This document shows, in pieces, positions 44,028-57,300 of a stretch of DNA of 64,000 nucleotides. The notes below the pieces were generated by a model that saw only the letters and a list, made by a program, of their open reading frames with translations, searched no databases and was not told where the DNA came from. How positions within the stretch are numbered: the first letter of the stretch is position 1; each line of letters starts with the position of its first letter. The translations under genes and the position numbers were made by a program. The DNA is from Agelas oroides. Lineage: Eukaryota > Porifera > Demospongiae > Agelasida > Agelasidae. Location: the NCBI GenBank assembly GCA_949130485.1, contig OX422195.1, forward strand, positions 9,185,119 through 9,249,118, in the 5' to 3' direction.

Positions 44028-47000
44028 ATGTCGCTGTGGCAGCGGCAGAAGAACTGGTGGAGTGACGTCCTCTGGAAGCCGAAGAAACCGCTCTCCCTGG
44101 AGCAGCTCAAGTGAGCAACACGACCCGGGAGGGAAGAGGGAGAGATGGGAGAAGGATAGACCAGATCAGTGATCTGGGTACATTTCTTTAGCCGCATCAA
44201 ATGACTCCAAGCCAGGGTGGGCCTCCCCTTCTCGTATTTCATCTGTTTTTGATTCACCCTGTGTGAGCAGTGGTCTTGCCCCCCAGACCTTCACCATTTT
44301 GATCACTTACAGTATGTGGAAAGGGAAGGCCTGGGAGATATCGCCACATGAATGACATCAATTATAAAACAGAGAGAGGGAGAGGGGAGAGCAGGCTGTA
44401 CCCTAGGAAAGATCTGGACACGCTGCAGCTAATGAGTCGTGGCCGAGGAATGCTGTTGTAGTAATTTATGCACCAAACACGCATTGTCACAACATGAAGA
44501 GAGTGCTCACAACATTCTACTTGTCAATGCTAAAATCCTTCCATTGTGAACAGATCTCTGCCCCTCCTTCCCACTCTCTGCACACTACCCCTGCACACTT
44601 CCCCCTCCCCCCCACACACACCCTGCACGCTCCCCCCTCACACTCCCACACACACACACCTGCACACTCCCCCCTCACACTCCCACACACACACCCCTGC
44701 ACACACCCCCCACACACACACCCACATACACACCCTCCCCACACCTCTCAGGTACCAGCACCAGGTACTACAGCGCAACCCAGTGGTGACAGAGGGTAAC
44801 AAGCACCTCATTGTGGAGACATTTCGAGCTATTGCCGAGATTCTGATATGGGGGGATCAGAACGACTCCAAGGTTTTTGAGTAAGTCCCTGTCTATTAAA
44901 CACTGCTGTGCTGGTTCGAATGTCAGTAGCACTAGTCAGCCTTAGCCTCATTTCTGCCCAGCTTCCAGTCCCTGAAACAGTGAGCCTGATATTGAGGCTG
45001 CTAACATTCCTAACACTCACCCTCTCCCCTGCCAGCTTCTTTCTTGAGAAGAGCATGCAGACGTATCTCTTGAAGACACTGTCTCAGAACTGTGGACGTT
45101 TTGTGTGCCTGCAACTACTGCAGACCCTTAGCATCCTCTTTGAGAATATCCGCAATGAAACATCCATGTGTGAGTGGGGAGGAGGGGAGGGAGGAGGGGG
45201 GAAGGGAAGAGGGCAGAGAGGAGGGGAGGGAAGAGAGGGGAGGAAAGAGTGGGAGAGAGGGACATCTATACTGATTGTGCAGCATGGCATTGTTGACCCA
45301 GCCTATTTCCACGAGGTTGTCCCTGCTAATCTATCCCTTCCTCCCCCCATCCCCCCCTTCTTCTCTCCCAGACTACCTTCTGTCCAACAACCATATCAAC
45401 TCGATCATTGTGCTGAAGCTTGACTTCTCAGATGAGGAGGTCCTCGCCTACTACATCTCGTTCCTCAAGACCCTCTCCTTCAAACTAAACAAGCACACTA
45501 TACACTTCTTCTTTAACGAGGTGGGTGGGGCCAGCTCCCTTCTGTTTCTGTTTGTGGTGTATGTTAGCATGCCTGCAGTAACATTCACCGATGGCCCTCA
45601 GCCCTACAGTAGTGAGTGCACGATACCTTCATCCCATAGCACCTGAGGGACTTTCCCCTGTACACAGAAGCCATCAAGTTTTTCAACCACAGTGAGAGCA
45701 TGGTGCGTATCGCAGTGCGAACACTCACACTCAATGTGTACAAAGGTAGGCTCAATGGCATTGTCTATGATGGTACAGTGTTCTGCGTCTCCCCTCCCTC
45801 AGTGAGTGTGACCCAATGTTTCCGACACGTTTCCTCCCTCCCTTCCTCAGTGGGTGATCCTGCCATGTTGGAGTATATTTGCAACAAGACGGCTGCCCCA
45901 TACTTCTCCAACCTGGTCTGGTTCATCGGCAACCACATCATTGAGCTGGACGAGTGTCTCCTCTCCCAGGCACAGTCAGTAACACACTGATCAACTGATC
46001 CTTCCTAGTTCTCCTCAGCTTCTCCTCCCTCATCTTCCCCACTCCACTCTCTCATTTCGCCATAGCTCACTCCCTCATTCCATCCTTCCTCACCCTCCCT
46101 CCCTCCCTCCCTCCACTTTCTCCCTCCCCCATCCCTCAGCCATCTGAACCGTGGGCGATTGGAACAGCTGGTAGCAGAGCATTTGGATCACCTACACTAT
46201 ATCTCAGACATCCTGTCTCTGGACGTGGCTAAACTCAATGAGGTCATCACAGACCACTTTCTCAACCGCCTCCTCATTCCCCTCTACGTCTACTCTCTTG
46301 CCGACGTGTCCCCACACCCAGAGGGGGTACGTCACCACTGTGTGTAGAACTGTAGATGTGGTGTAGGGTCAACCCTAACTCGGTAACTTCTTTAGACATG
46401 TTGCCTCGACAAGCACTGGCATAGGATATTCTCTTAGTAGTTTAAGAGCACGTCTATCTGTATAGTCGTTTGCAATACATGTCAGTATTGAAGGACATTG
46501 CAGCTTGTCATTCTAAAGTGGTTTGTCCTTGCAGGAGGAGAGTCCTCGTATCAGCAGTACCATTGCCCTCTTCCTTCTGTCGCAGGTGAGAGACTCACTT
46601 GTATTTGGACAGTTGTTTACCTCCCTCAATTGTTTCAGGTGTTCCTGATCAACTTTCATCCCGACATTGTGAACCCTCTCGCCTACCTCATCCTCACAGG
46701 AGACACCTCCATCACCCTCCCACCCTCACTCCAGCACACACAGGTAAGCACCTTCACACCCTCACACCCTCCTTCACACCCCCCTCCCCTCACACTCATA
46801 TCCTCACACCCTCACTCTAAAGGGTAGTATAATACATTTCTGTTTCCTCTGCAGGGTCACAGACGAAGCGGCTCCTACAACAATGTGAAGGCATTTGTTC
46901 GTCCAGAGTTGAGTCTGGAGTCTTCTCTACGCAGACCCGTGGCGCCAGGGTATGTCCCAGCACAGCCTGTGAATATGGTGCATGTGAAGCGTGAGAAGGT

Positions 47001-49245
47001 GGAAGGAGGAGGAGGTGAGGAGGGCTCCAGCACTGAGTCCCAGTCACATCTGCGGCTGTCCGGCTCTCAGCCAGGCGAGGTGCAGGAGTATGTCCACTCT
47101 GTGGTGGACTCCCAGTATGTCCTCATCGAGGCGTCTCCGTCCAGCAAGACCACCCACCGGGTGAGAGGAGGAGGGCCAGACACAGTGACTGGCACAACCC
47201 CCACCACTGAAATTTGTGTAATCTTTTCTATTCCACTGACCCAGGTGTGTGTCCCAGCCACCCCTCCCATGCCCCCCACCATTCCTCCCAGGCTGCAGGT
47301 ATGGAGGTAGGGGTAGAAGGAAATGGAGGATGAGGCCATGTTTCTCCACTTCACAATACTCCCTACCTCAATCCCACTTAGGCACCCCCCACACAATCCC
47401 CCCACCATGGGGTCGTGGTCTCTAGCCAGATATTCCTGGATGCCCTCATGAATGCCCTCTGTGTCCGCACTGATGATGCAAAGTGCCTCTTCACCCTCAG
47501 TCTGCTCAATGCCATGATACACAACCAAGGTGAACATTGTCCCTTCCCTCCCTCCCTCTCCCCCTCCCCCCTCCCTTCCCCCTCCCTCCCTCCCTCCCTC
47601 CCTCCCTCCCTCCCTCCCTCTCCCCCTCCCTACGCCATGATACACAACCAAAGTGAACCAGACTACGCATATAGTGGACTTACTGGTTGCTACTTGTCTG
47701 AATATGTTGTACTCCATTCTCAAATGCAATTTCTTTGTATCTGGCCTGAGAGGCTCATTGTCCCTCCCTCCCTCCCTCTGCAGGCATCCATCCCAGACTG
47801 CTTGAAGCCTTCTCACTAAAGCCACTGGCCACAGTAAGTAACCGTATACCCAGACGCACCTGTGCCACACTCTCTCCCACTACGTATCACTCATACACAG
47901 GAGGAAGACCCGCTACAGTACAACAGTGACCTGGTCTCTCGTCTCCTGGGTATTCTGGATGCAGCCACCGCAGCAGGTTGTTCCCACTTCAGTCCGCTGT
48001 GAATGTGTGATGTTCAGTTTCTCTCTCGTCTTCCTCCCCTCCCTCTCTCTCTCTCCCTTCCTTCCTCTCTCCCTTCCTTCTTTCTCCCTTCCTCCCCTCC
48101 CCCTCTCTCCCTCTCTCCCTCTCTCCCTCTCTCCCTCTCTCCCTTCCTTCTTTCTCCCTTCCTCCCCTCCCTCTCCCTCCCTCTCTCCCTTCTTCTTCTT
48201 TCTCCCTTCCTCCCCTCGCTTCCCCTCCCTCTTCCTCAGGCAACAGTGTTCGTCTGGTGACTCTGAGGCTAGCTATGATGCTTCTCCACGAACTTATCTC
48301 CTCCTCCTCCTCCTCCTCCTCCTCCTCCTCCACTCTCCACGACCATCACATTGCACATGTAGAAAATATCTACGAGTCATCCATCCTACAGCTCCGACTG
48401 TTTTACAAGGTACAATCCAGCACACTGGCTGATCAACATCATACATTGTGTGTGTAGCCATCATATGAACACACACACATGCAGGGTCCTGGAGATGAGA
48501 TATTTTTGGAAATGTTTGAAGATGAGTACAACAACGAAAAGGTATCGTGAGAGTGTAGCCTATTGGCTTAACTTTATCCCCTCCACCCCTCCACCATCCC
48601 CCTCCATCCCTCCACCCCTCCACCATCCCCCTCCATCCCTCCACCACCCCCCTCCACCCTCCACCCCTCTACCACCCCCCTCCACCACCCTCCACCACCC
48701 TCCATCCCTCCACCACCCACCTGTCCCCCTCCACCCCTCCACCACCCCCCTGCCCCCCTCCACCCCTCCACCCCTCCACCACCCCCCTGCCCCCCTCCAC
48801 ACACAGTCGTTCCACGTTAAGCTCCCCTTTCTTATGATGGATGCGTCCATGTTGCTCCCCCCCACTGACACACCCCTCACTGGCATTGAGTTCACCCGAA
48901 GGCTGCCCTGTGGGGAGACAGAGCGAGCCAGGAAGGTGAGAAAGAAGTACCTCGGAGCCGTGGTGTCTGTACCTCGGAACCGTGGTGTCTGTACCTCAGA
49001 GCCGTGGTGTCTGTACAATCATTCAGGGAATGTATTACACACACATACACACACACAGGCAATGCGTGTGTTCTTTGCTATCCGTATACTGAGCCAGCAG
49101 ATATCCAGGACTGAAGAAAAGGAACTTCCTTTGACTATGCCCAGTAACTCAGCTTCTGTTGCAGACATTGTGGATCTCAGTGAGTTGTTGAAGGAGTGGA
49201 AGACGACAGCCAGTGTGTTAATGCACACCTACACATGCGCTCTTG

Positions 49246-49282
<37 letters not shown>

Positions 49283-50968
49283 ACACATTACACGCACACA
49301 CACACAGACAACTGTGACCTTGTGGCTTGTACAGTTGTCTCCTCTGAAAAGTAAGCATGGCACATGTCAAGGTCTCTTTGGTGTTTTACTTTCTTGCAAA
49401 CTGCGAGTGGATCCCTACTGGATTTCTCTCCTTCCTCCTACAGGCGTTCTCACCATTTTATGGTCATTACAGACACCGAGTTTCTCCTGGTGAACCCAGA
49501 CAAGACCAGACTTGGCTGGGGCGTAGTCCACTTTATCGCTTTTCTACAGGTAGACAGAGTGGGGGAGGAGGGGGGAGGAGGGGGGAGGAGGGGAGGGGGT
49601 ATTTCTACAGACAGAGTGGGGGAGGAGGGGGGAGGAGGGGAGGGGGAATGGGAGGGGGAGGGGAGGAGAGGAGAAGGGGGGTACTTCTACAGGTAGGAGG
49701 AGTGAGGGGACCAGAAAAGGGTGGCATGTGGGTACAGTAATTAAGATGTATTTATCTGAACATGCTGTGACCATTAGGGTGTTCACATAATGGAATTATT
49801 GAATGACAGTTGAATGTAAAACAGCACACCACGGTACTGGTATGGTGCAGCACAATGTGAGGCCATGTGGTCCTCCTCTTTCCCAGGATGTGGACATCAG
49901 TCTGGACCCAGCTGACAGCTGCTCCCTGTTCATCACTGTGCATAGTCACAGTGTGGTGCAGAAGCGTCCTGCCCTCTCTGCACAGTTTCATTTTGAGGAC
50001 CACATTCGCTGTATTGCTGCCCGCCAGTGCCTCCTCCGTAGCAAAGACCATCTTCGCCTCGCCAAGATGACACGCATCACAAAACTCCTCCATCTTCCCT
50101 CTCCCCCCGCGCCCCCACCAGAGTCTTCATTCCCCATCTCCCAGAGCACCTCCATACTGCAGCCTCTCTCCCTAGATGTCCCACCTCATGTCATGCCCAC
50201 TGTCTTCTCACCTCCCTCCTCCTCTCCACCCACATCACAACGCATCGAGATGGCCAACCTGCAACCTTTACCCTACGACGACACGTCAAATGGTTAGTAC
50301 TGAGTGAAATGGTGCATTTAGCTATCACTGTGTACAAACGATTGTTGCTATAGACTGCCCTTGGTCTCTTGCTTCAGTGCATGTTACATAGGTCTGGGGT
50401 GAGGCTTTGTAGTCTCGTTTTCAAGCCTTCTCCCTGCCTCCATGCAGTCTTCATATTAGTACTGCAAGCAATCATAAATTGGAGGTTGGGATGGTCTGGG
50501 AAAGGGGCTAGTGAAACAGTGAACACACAGCTTGTTACACGTCCCTCTTCTTATTCAGGAGGCAGCCAGCTTGCCCCTCCGCCCACAACTAGTGAGGACC
50601 TTAGCCCTACAGTGGAGCTGCACACACAACAGCTGGAGGCAGTACTGCACTTACGTAAGGAGAACTCACAATTAAGACGATTAAGGGAACAAGATTTGAG
50701 ATCACAAAGATCACAGAGCTGTGAACCATTGGCACATTGTGAGGCAAACTCACGGAGCCATCAACCAGACTGTAGGTCTCAGAGCTATGATACTCTGCTG
50801 ATGGTCGCCACACAGGACAACCCAGAACTGATGGACTATGCAGATGACCCAGTGCTACCCCAAGATGATCAATTACCTGTTAACGAAGAGGGGCTGCCCC
50901 CTCTAGAGTCTGGTAGTGTTAGTGACCATGATGAAACAGTCAGCAATTCCACCATTCAGTTTGTATGA
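44028..50968 (+). CDS. CLEC16A: CLEC16A / Ema / GOP-1 homologue (endosomal-autophagy regulator)
   Basis: Many exons, starting at 44028 ([20 protein letters not shown]). The FPL domain reads [75 protein letters not shown] and [20 protein letters not shown]. Later blocks are [76 protein letters not shown] and [18 protein letters not shown]. The last ~140 residues are Ser/Asp/Glu-rich and poorly conserved; TGA at 50966. The family regulates endosome maturation, autophagy and mitophagy (with Nrdp1/RNF41 in mammals) despite its misleading lectin name. Several introns are pyrimidine microsatellites. It is convergent with TSC2. Confidence 0.94.
47545..47635 (+). repeat. CCCT/CCTCC tract in a CLEC16A intron
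   Basis: cctccctccctctccccctc-type microsatellite. The intron also duplicates the 20-bp segment gccatgatacacaaccaa from the preceding exon end at about 47634-47652. Confidence 0.85.
48031..48238 (+). repeat. Pyrimidine microsatellite at a CLEC16A acceptor
   Basis: About 200 bp of ctctctcccttccttctttc-type sequence ending at the acceptor cctcag (about 48239). Confidence 0.88.
48578..48805 (+). repeat. ccctccacc minisatellite at a CLEC16A acceptor
   Basis: About 230 bp of ccctccaccacccccctcc-type units ending at the acceptor ccacacacag before [16 protein letters not shown]. Confidence 0.88.
49553..49690 (+). repeat. G-rich (GGGAGGAGG) repeat in a CLEC16A intron
   Basis: gggggaggaggggggagg units plus two copies of tatttctacagacagagt-like sequence copied from the preceding exon end (tttctacag/gtagacagag). 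Confidence 0.85.
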
Positions 50969-51339
50969 TAGTATGTGCAGATGTTCCCTAAACCTTTAGT
51001 GTGGCAGTGCTTTATATGTCAACAGTGTGACTTACTTTGTGTGATCACATGACCTGCATGTGATGGTTGACACATAGTGCAGCATATACAGCATGATCTA
51101 TAACTTGCATATTACATTCAATGACAATAGATTGACCTCACTGTATGTAATGGAGAAAATTTTAGCTTTTTGCAGCATTTTGAGACATACTCAGGAAACT
51201 GCCCGAGTGTGATTGAAATGCTGTCAACTACTGTTGACACTCCAAGATCTATTGTCACGTGTAGTACATGACACTCACCTAGCTTGTACATTATGTGATT
51301 GTTGACACATGAATGGAATGGATCATTGTGGTACAGTAG
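50969..51339. other. Convergent 3' region between CLEC16A and TSC2
   Basis: 371 bp of unique sequence that must contain both 3' ends. I see no canonical AATAAA on either strand and no other feature. Confidence 0.5.
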
Positions 51340-54300
51340 TTATGAGTATGCAGTAAAGTCAGGGTTGGGGGCAGTTCTCCTGTGCCCCTGAGTCTCACTC
51401 AGAACTTTCTCCCGGATCCTCTTCAGCTGGTGTAGCCGACCCAGCCAGTTGGAGAGAGAATGGTCTGTGGAGCCTGAGGTGCTCACATGCACCAGGGAGG
51501 CCAGCTGCAGTGGGGAGAAAGGGTCATCATTTCTGACCAATAGCTGTTTCTCATGTATGCACAATTAACAGCTATATAGCTCTCCTAGACCCTTGATACA
51601 GTGATGTAGGTAGGTAACGACTGTCTTGGAATGGTCATAGCAGCTCACATTGGCCTGCAGTGCCTTTTGTCTGACTAGCACAGGTAGCCAGGTATCTGAG
51701 ATCAGACATGGGTCTCTCAGCAGCATGTCCTCCAGACCTGCAGAACCAGTGAGCAATCACAAAGATACCAGTCATGGGGGCGGGGCACTCACATCATTTC
51801 TAATTAACCCTCTTGTGTTTGTATACAATCAAACTTCACACACGAGGCACAAGCACATGAGGCACACACCTTTCCTTGCTGCGATTGAGACTCTGTTCAT
51901 GTTGCCAGGGAGGGGCTCTACCACCACCTCCACAAAGTTGAACTGGCCCTATAGAAGGAGGAGGGAGGAGGGAGGAGGAGGCAGAAGGAGGAGGAGGAGG
52001 GAGGGAGGAGGAGGAGGAGGGAGGGAGGAGGAGGCGGAAGGAGGAGGAGGAGGGAGGGAGGAGGAGGAGGAGGGAGGGAGGAGGAGGAGGGAGGGAGGAC
52101 GGGAGGATGTGGGAAGAGAAGGAAGGAGAGAAGACAGACAGTCTTGTATGAGTACACAAATAGACCAACTTATAGCGGTCCCTACCTTGATGGTTCCAAA
52201 GGAGTATGATTGTGAAGAGTCATTATAGATCACCGTGACAAAATCGTTGCCAATGTGCAGTTTCTTGTTGCTGCAATGAGGGTCTGCTGTGTGGGTGGGC
52301 ATCAGGGTAGCCACATGGTAAATCACTGGGAGGAGGAGGAGGAGGAGGAAGAGGAGGAAGAGTGATTTGTGAAACTCAAGCACACAAAATACACCAGTCC
52401 AGCTACCCTGTGTGATTTCATCCTGGTAGAAGTAGGTGCACTGTCCATCAGTGCCACTGCGGTCGAGCCCTCCAAGGTAGATGAGGTCGGGGGGACAGTC
52501 CGGCAGCCAGAGGAGCTGGCCCAGCCCACGGAGGAAATCAAGGTAGCGTGAGGAGCCAAATGTGTTTCCCAGGATCTCTGTCTCCTGTGTCTGTGAGCAG
52601 TGTGTGTGCATATGGGAGGACATCCCAAAGGACACCACCCATCAGGGTTGTAGCCACTGATGATGTACAGCTTTTAGATTTGTAAATTTGTATACTATGA
52701 TTTGTGGGCCAGGTTGTTGCCCATTCACTCAAGTTGGCCAGCTTGTCAGATGTTACGACATTACTGTACCTGTCCCTGTCCCACATAGACTACCCCAATC
52801 TTGTGAGTGTCATAGGGAGGGATGTGGTCCAGCACTTTCACTGCCCTCTCCACAGCCTGAGAGGAGGGGAGAAATAACACTATAATATGGTAGCTTGTAT
52901 AGATCAACAATATCCTGTTCCTCCTGCTCCTGCTGTCCTTTTCTCTCCCCCCTCCTCCCCTCCTCCCCTCCTCTCCTCTCCCCCCTCCTCCCCTCCTACC
53001 TCCCCCCCAGGCAGCAATAGTGGAAGTCTCCCCGATGCTCCTTCCCTGAGAGAAGTGGTGGTGTGGTAGAGTTGCAAGAAGATGAAGCTCGGATTGTTAT
53101 ACACCTCACTCTCACCAACCATCTGGGATGGAACTGGGGCTGGGGGGGACAGATTGTGGTACCCAATCAGCAGATCATGGAAGTAAACTCTCCTTAACTT
53201 CACATCCAACTCACATGCTTGTGTAAACATCCGTTTCTTTCTGTCCATGGCGGGACTGGAGGAGGGTGGAGCGTGGGAGGGAGGAATGGGAGTACTCAAA
53301 CGTCTTGTGAGACTGGGAGATGGGTGAAGATTTGAGGGGGTGTGGTCATGTAGGTCTGGGGAACTCCCTGCTTCTGGTAGAGAGGCCCACTGCTTTTTGA
53401 GGCAAGGGTGGGGAGAACTATGTACCACAGAAGGGAAAGGGAGCTGAAGGAGGGAGGAAATAGAGAGTGACAAGTCATTCTTGCCACAACTGCACTCTTG
53501 CACATAACCACAGACCTTTACTTGCTCATGTGTGTGTTCATTGAAAGATGTGTGTGACTGCTGTTCGCTGGAAGGTGGGCGTAGCTCTTGATCACTGTGA
53601 GGTGGGTGTGGCTCTTGAGCACTGTGAGGTGGGCGTGGCTCTTGATCACTGTGAGGTGGGTGTGGCTCTTGATCACTGGGAGGTGGGCACGGCTCTTGAT
53701 CACTGGGAGGTGGGTGTGATTCTTGGTCACTGTGAGGTGGGTGTGGCTCCTGATCACTGGGAGGTGGGCACGGCTCTTGATCACTGTGAGGTGGGTGTGG
53801 TTCTTGGTCACTGTGAGGTGGGCACGGCTCTTGATCACTGTGAGGTGGGTGTGGCTCTTGGTCACTGTGAGGTGGGTGTGGCTCTTGATCACTGGAAAGT
53901 GGGAATAGCTGCTGCTCATCACTGAACTCTGATTCAGACTCCGACTCTCCGGAGGCAGTGGGTGTGTCACTCCCCTCTGTGAGGATGGTACACACACATG
54001 AAGTGGTGTGCACACACATTGACCAAGTGTGCAGTTACCTTGGCTAGTGGCAGCCAAACTACCCTCAGACAGACTGGCTACCAGATTCAACTGCACAAGA
54101 ACAAGACCAAGATCACATTCAGACCATGCAAGGAAGATAACAGAATCAGAACACAATGCAAGCATAAGCAGTAGAGAGTTAGCAGTAGAGAAAGTTAGCA
54201 TCATTAACAGATGAGACCCGAACACCACACAACACACTTGCTCTTGCTCAGAGAGAAGCCCCCCACTCCCATGGAGTGAGGGAGACCTGCCGAACCCATC

Positions 54301-57300
54301 TCCCTCGTCATAGGAGAGCAGAGGAGGGAGGTGCTCCAGGGAGGAGAGAGATGGATAGCTGGAAGCGTAGCGAACTTCACTCTTGGGGTGGGGGTGGCGA
54401 GTAGGAGAAGTGTGCACACTGGCGAGGGGAGTGGGGAGGTCATCCAGACTCAGAGACTGCTCCACCCTGGCTGGCTCCACCCTGGCTGGCTCCACCAGAG
54501 GCTCCTCTGTGCTGTTCAGTGTCTCGGGCTCCCTCTTACCCTCCACCTCACCCTCCACCTCACCTCCCTCGGCTGTAGTTGAAGAACAAACGATAACTTC
54601 ACTACCAGCAGCTGAGAGTGTGCACAGTGACAGACCCTCAACAAGGACTGTATAATGTGACGGATACTCTTATGCCCACAATATACAGAATGTGAAAAGA
54701 GTGTTCCAGAAATATAGACAGACAGGTGGACTCCAGGCACAGCTGAGATACAGACAGACAGACAGGTGGACTCCAGGCACAGCTGAGATACAGACAGACA
54801 GACAGGTGGACTCCAGGCACAGCTGAGATACAGATAGACAGACAGGTGGACTCCAGGCACAGCTGAGATACAGACAGACAGACAGGTGGACTCCAGGCAC
54901 AGCTGAGATACAGACAGACAATTGGCTCAGAGTTATTTACACATCAGTCACAGACTTTTACACTGGGCTGCTCTTCTCTCCTCCGCCCCTTCCTTGTCAC
55001 CTCCTTTGCTTCCCTGCTCTCCACTCTCATCTGAACAGAACAAGACGTCATCATTTATCAGCTAGCCTGTACTAAAAGAAGCGTCTATCGTCTGACCTGA
55101 CTGAGTCTCTTGCTCTTCTCTCCCCTCCATGGGGTAGTTAGCAGCAAGGAGCGACCAGTCAGCTCCTGTGTCACTGGTGGCCTGGGGGTAGCCAGCTGAG
55201 AGGGGGACCAGACGATTCTGTAGCCTCATCAACCAGGAAATGTTCCCTGTGGGCCTCCGTATCTTAATCTCTGCCCAACCCCTACACCAGCAGCTGCACA
55301 GGATCTGCCTCCCATCCTCTCCTCCTTCTCCTCCTCCTCCTCCTTCTCCTCTTCCTCTTCTCCCATCTCCTCCTCCTCTTCCTCCTCCTCCTCCTCCTCT
55401 TCTCCCTTCTCCTCCTCCTCTTCCTTCTCCTCCTTCACTGTCTCTGTGCAGTAGCGATGCCTCAGCCAGGCTGTCTGGCTGCACCGATGCTCTAATTGCA
55501 GCACATCTCCTGCAGACCCCATCTCTACCTCCCCCAGGCCCACTCGTTGTCACAGTAACAAGAGAGTTGCCCACAAGCCATGTTTTGCTATGACCTCCAC
55601 TCATCAAAAATTCTGCACCCGACGTCCTGCACATTTAAATCACCACAATTAGGTAGACGTTTAATTTTTTTTGAAAAATAAATCACAGACAAGACTTTAC
55701 AGTGTCAAAAAAATTATTATTTTTGGGTATAGGAATTAAACCAGATTTGATGCTTGTGAGTCTTCTATAAATTTGCCTCCCTTAGATACATAGCAACTAT
55801 GTGTACATGTGGTTATAACCTATCCCCCCCACTCATGTGCACACTCTCACCTGCTGGGTAAAGTCGAGAGGTTAGAGTATGTGAAGCGTGCCATCATGTC
55901 CCCGCACACCTCCACCAGTTCCTCCCCCACCTCCTCACTTCCCTCACCCTCTCTCCCCATACCAATGGACCCTGCGTGCATTGACAGATTCTGTGAGGGA
56001 AGCAACGTGTACAGGTGTGTACTTGTGAGGGTGTGGAGAGGTGAGGGTGTGGAGGTGACGGTGAGGTGAGGGTGTGTACTTGTGAGTGTGTGGAGAGGTG
56101 AGGGTGTGGAGAAGTGAGGGAGTGAGAGTGAGGATGTGTACTTGTGAGGGTGTGGAGAGGTGACGGTCCGATATGTACCTTACTGATAAACCTAGCCACG
56201 GCAGGCCGATACTGTATCCTGCACCGCACAAACCACTGCGCTACCACACGATGGGCCATGGCTATGATACACGGAGGATACCTGGAAGACAGGAGACTCG
56301 CACTGAGGATTTAGTCCCTCTCACCTAGCTCCCTCCCTCCCCCTCCCTCCTCACTTGCGTGATTTGGTGTAGGGGAGTGCAATACCAAACACGGAGAGGT
56401 ACTGCTGCTCCACAAAGCCACTGTAGAGGGTGGGGACCACGACAAGGCCAGAGAGAAACTCCAGCACAGGGAGGGCCATGGCCGGGGTTGCAGACACCTG
56501 GCCCAGACGGTAGAGGACACGAGGGAGGAGTCTGGGGGAGGAGGAGAGGGAGCGAGGGAGAGGAGAGAGGGGAGGAGGAAGATTTTGTCAACATGTATAC
56601 AAAGAAAACCGACTGGTGCTACCTGGTCATTGTGGCCTGCAACTCCAGGGAGGAGATGGAGAGAGTGGAGACGCACATCTGAGCGCTCTTGCCAATCAGC
56701 CCTTCCTCCAAACAACACACTAGAAGATGCTGAGAGACAGAAGTTGACCAGCAATACAACCTACATGCACCCTACAATCTCTCTCCCCCCCCTCCCCATC
56801 CTCCTCCTCCCTCACCTGGGCCTGTCTGTCGAGGTGGCCAGGGTAGGTGCAGAGATTGGCCAGCACGGGGTAGACAAGGGAATACAAGTCCAACTTGGAC
56901 CAGTTACTGGACACATTGCGCAACTCCTTCCAACGTGAACCCTGCACATCCACCTGGGAGACATGAGCCATAAAACGTAAGGTGTGCACGTGTGTGTATG
57001 TGTGTGTGTGTGTGGAGGCAGTTCACCATCTGACAGAGCTGTGTGCAGAGTGGGCTGAGGTCGGGCTGGCTGGCTAGGGTCAGAGTTCGGTCTTGGAGGA
57101 GACCATGAAGATGATGCAGCACCTCAACAAGTACCTCCCACTCACACTCCTGAGGAGGGGGAGGGAGGGGAAGAAGAGGGAGGGAGGAGGGAGGAGGGAG
57201 GAGGGAGGAGGGAGGAGGGAGGAGGGAGAAGGAAGGAGGGAGGAGGGAGGGAGGGAGGGAGGGAGGGAGGGAGGGAGGGAGGGAGGGAGGGAGGGAGGAG

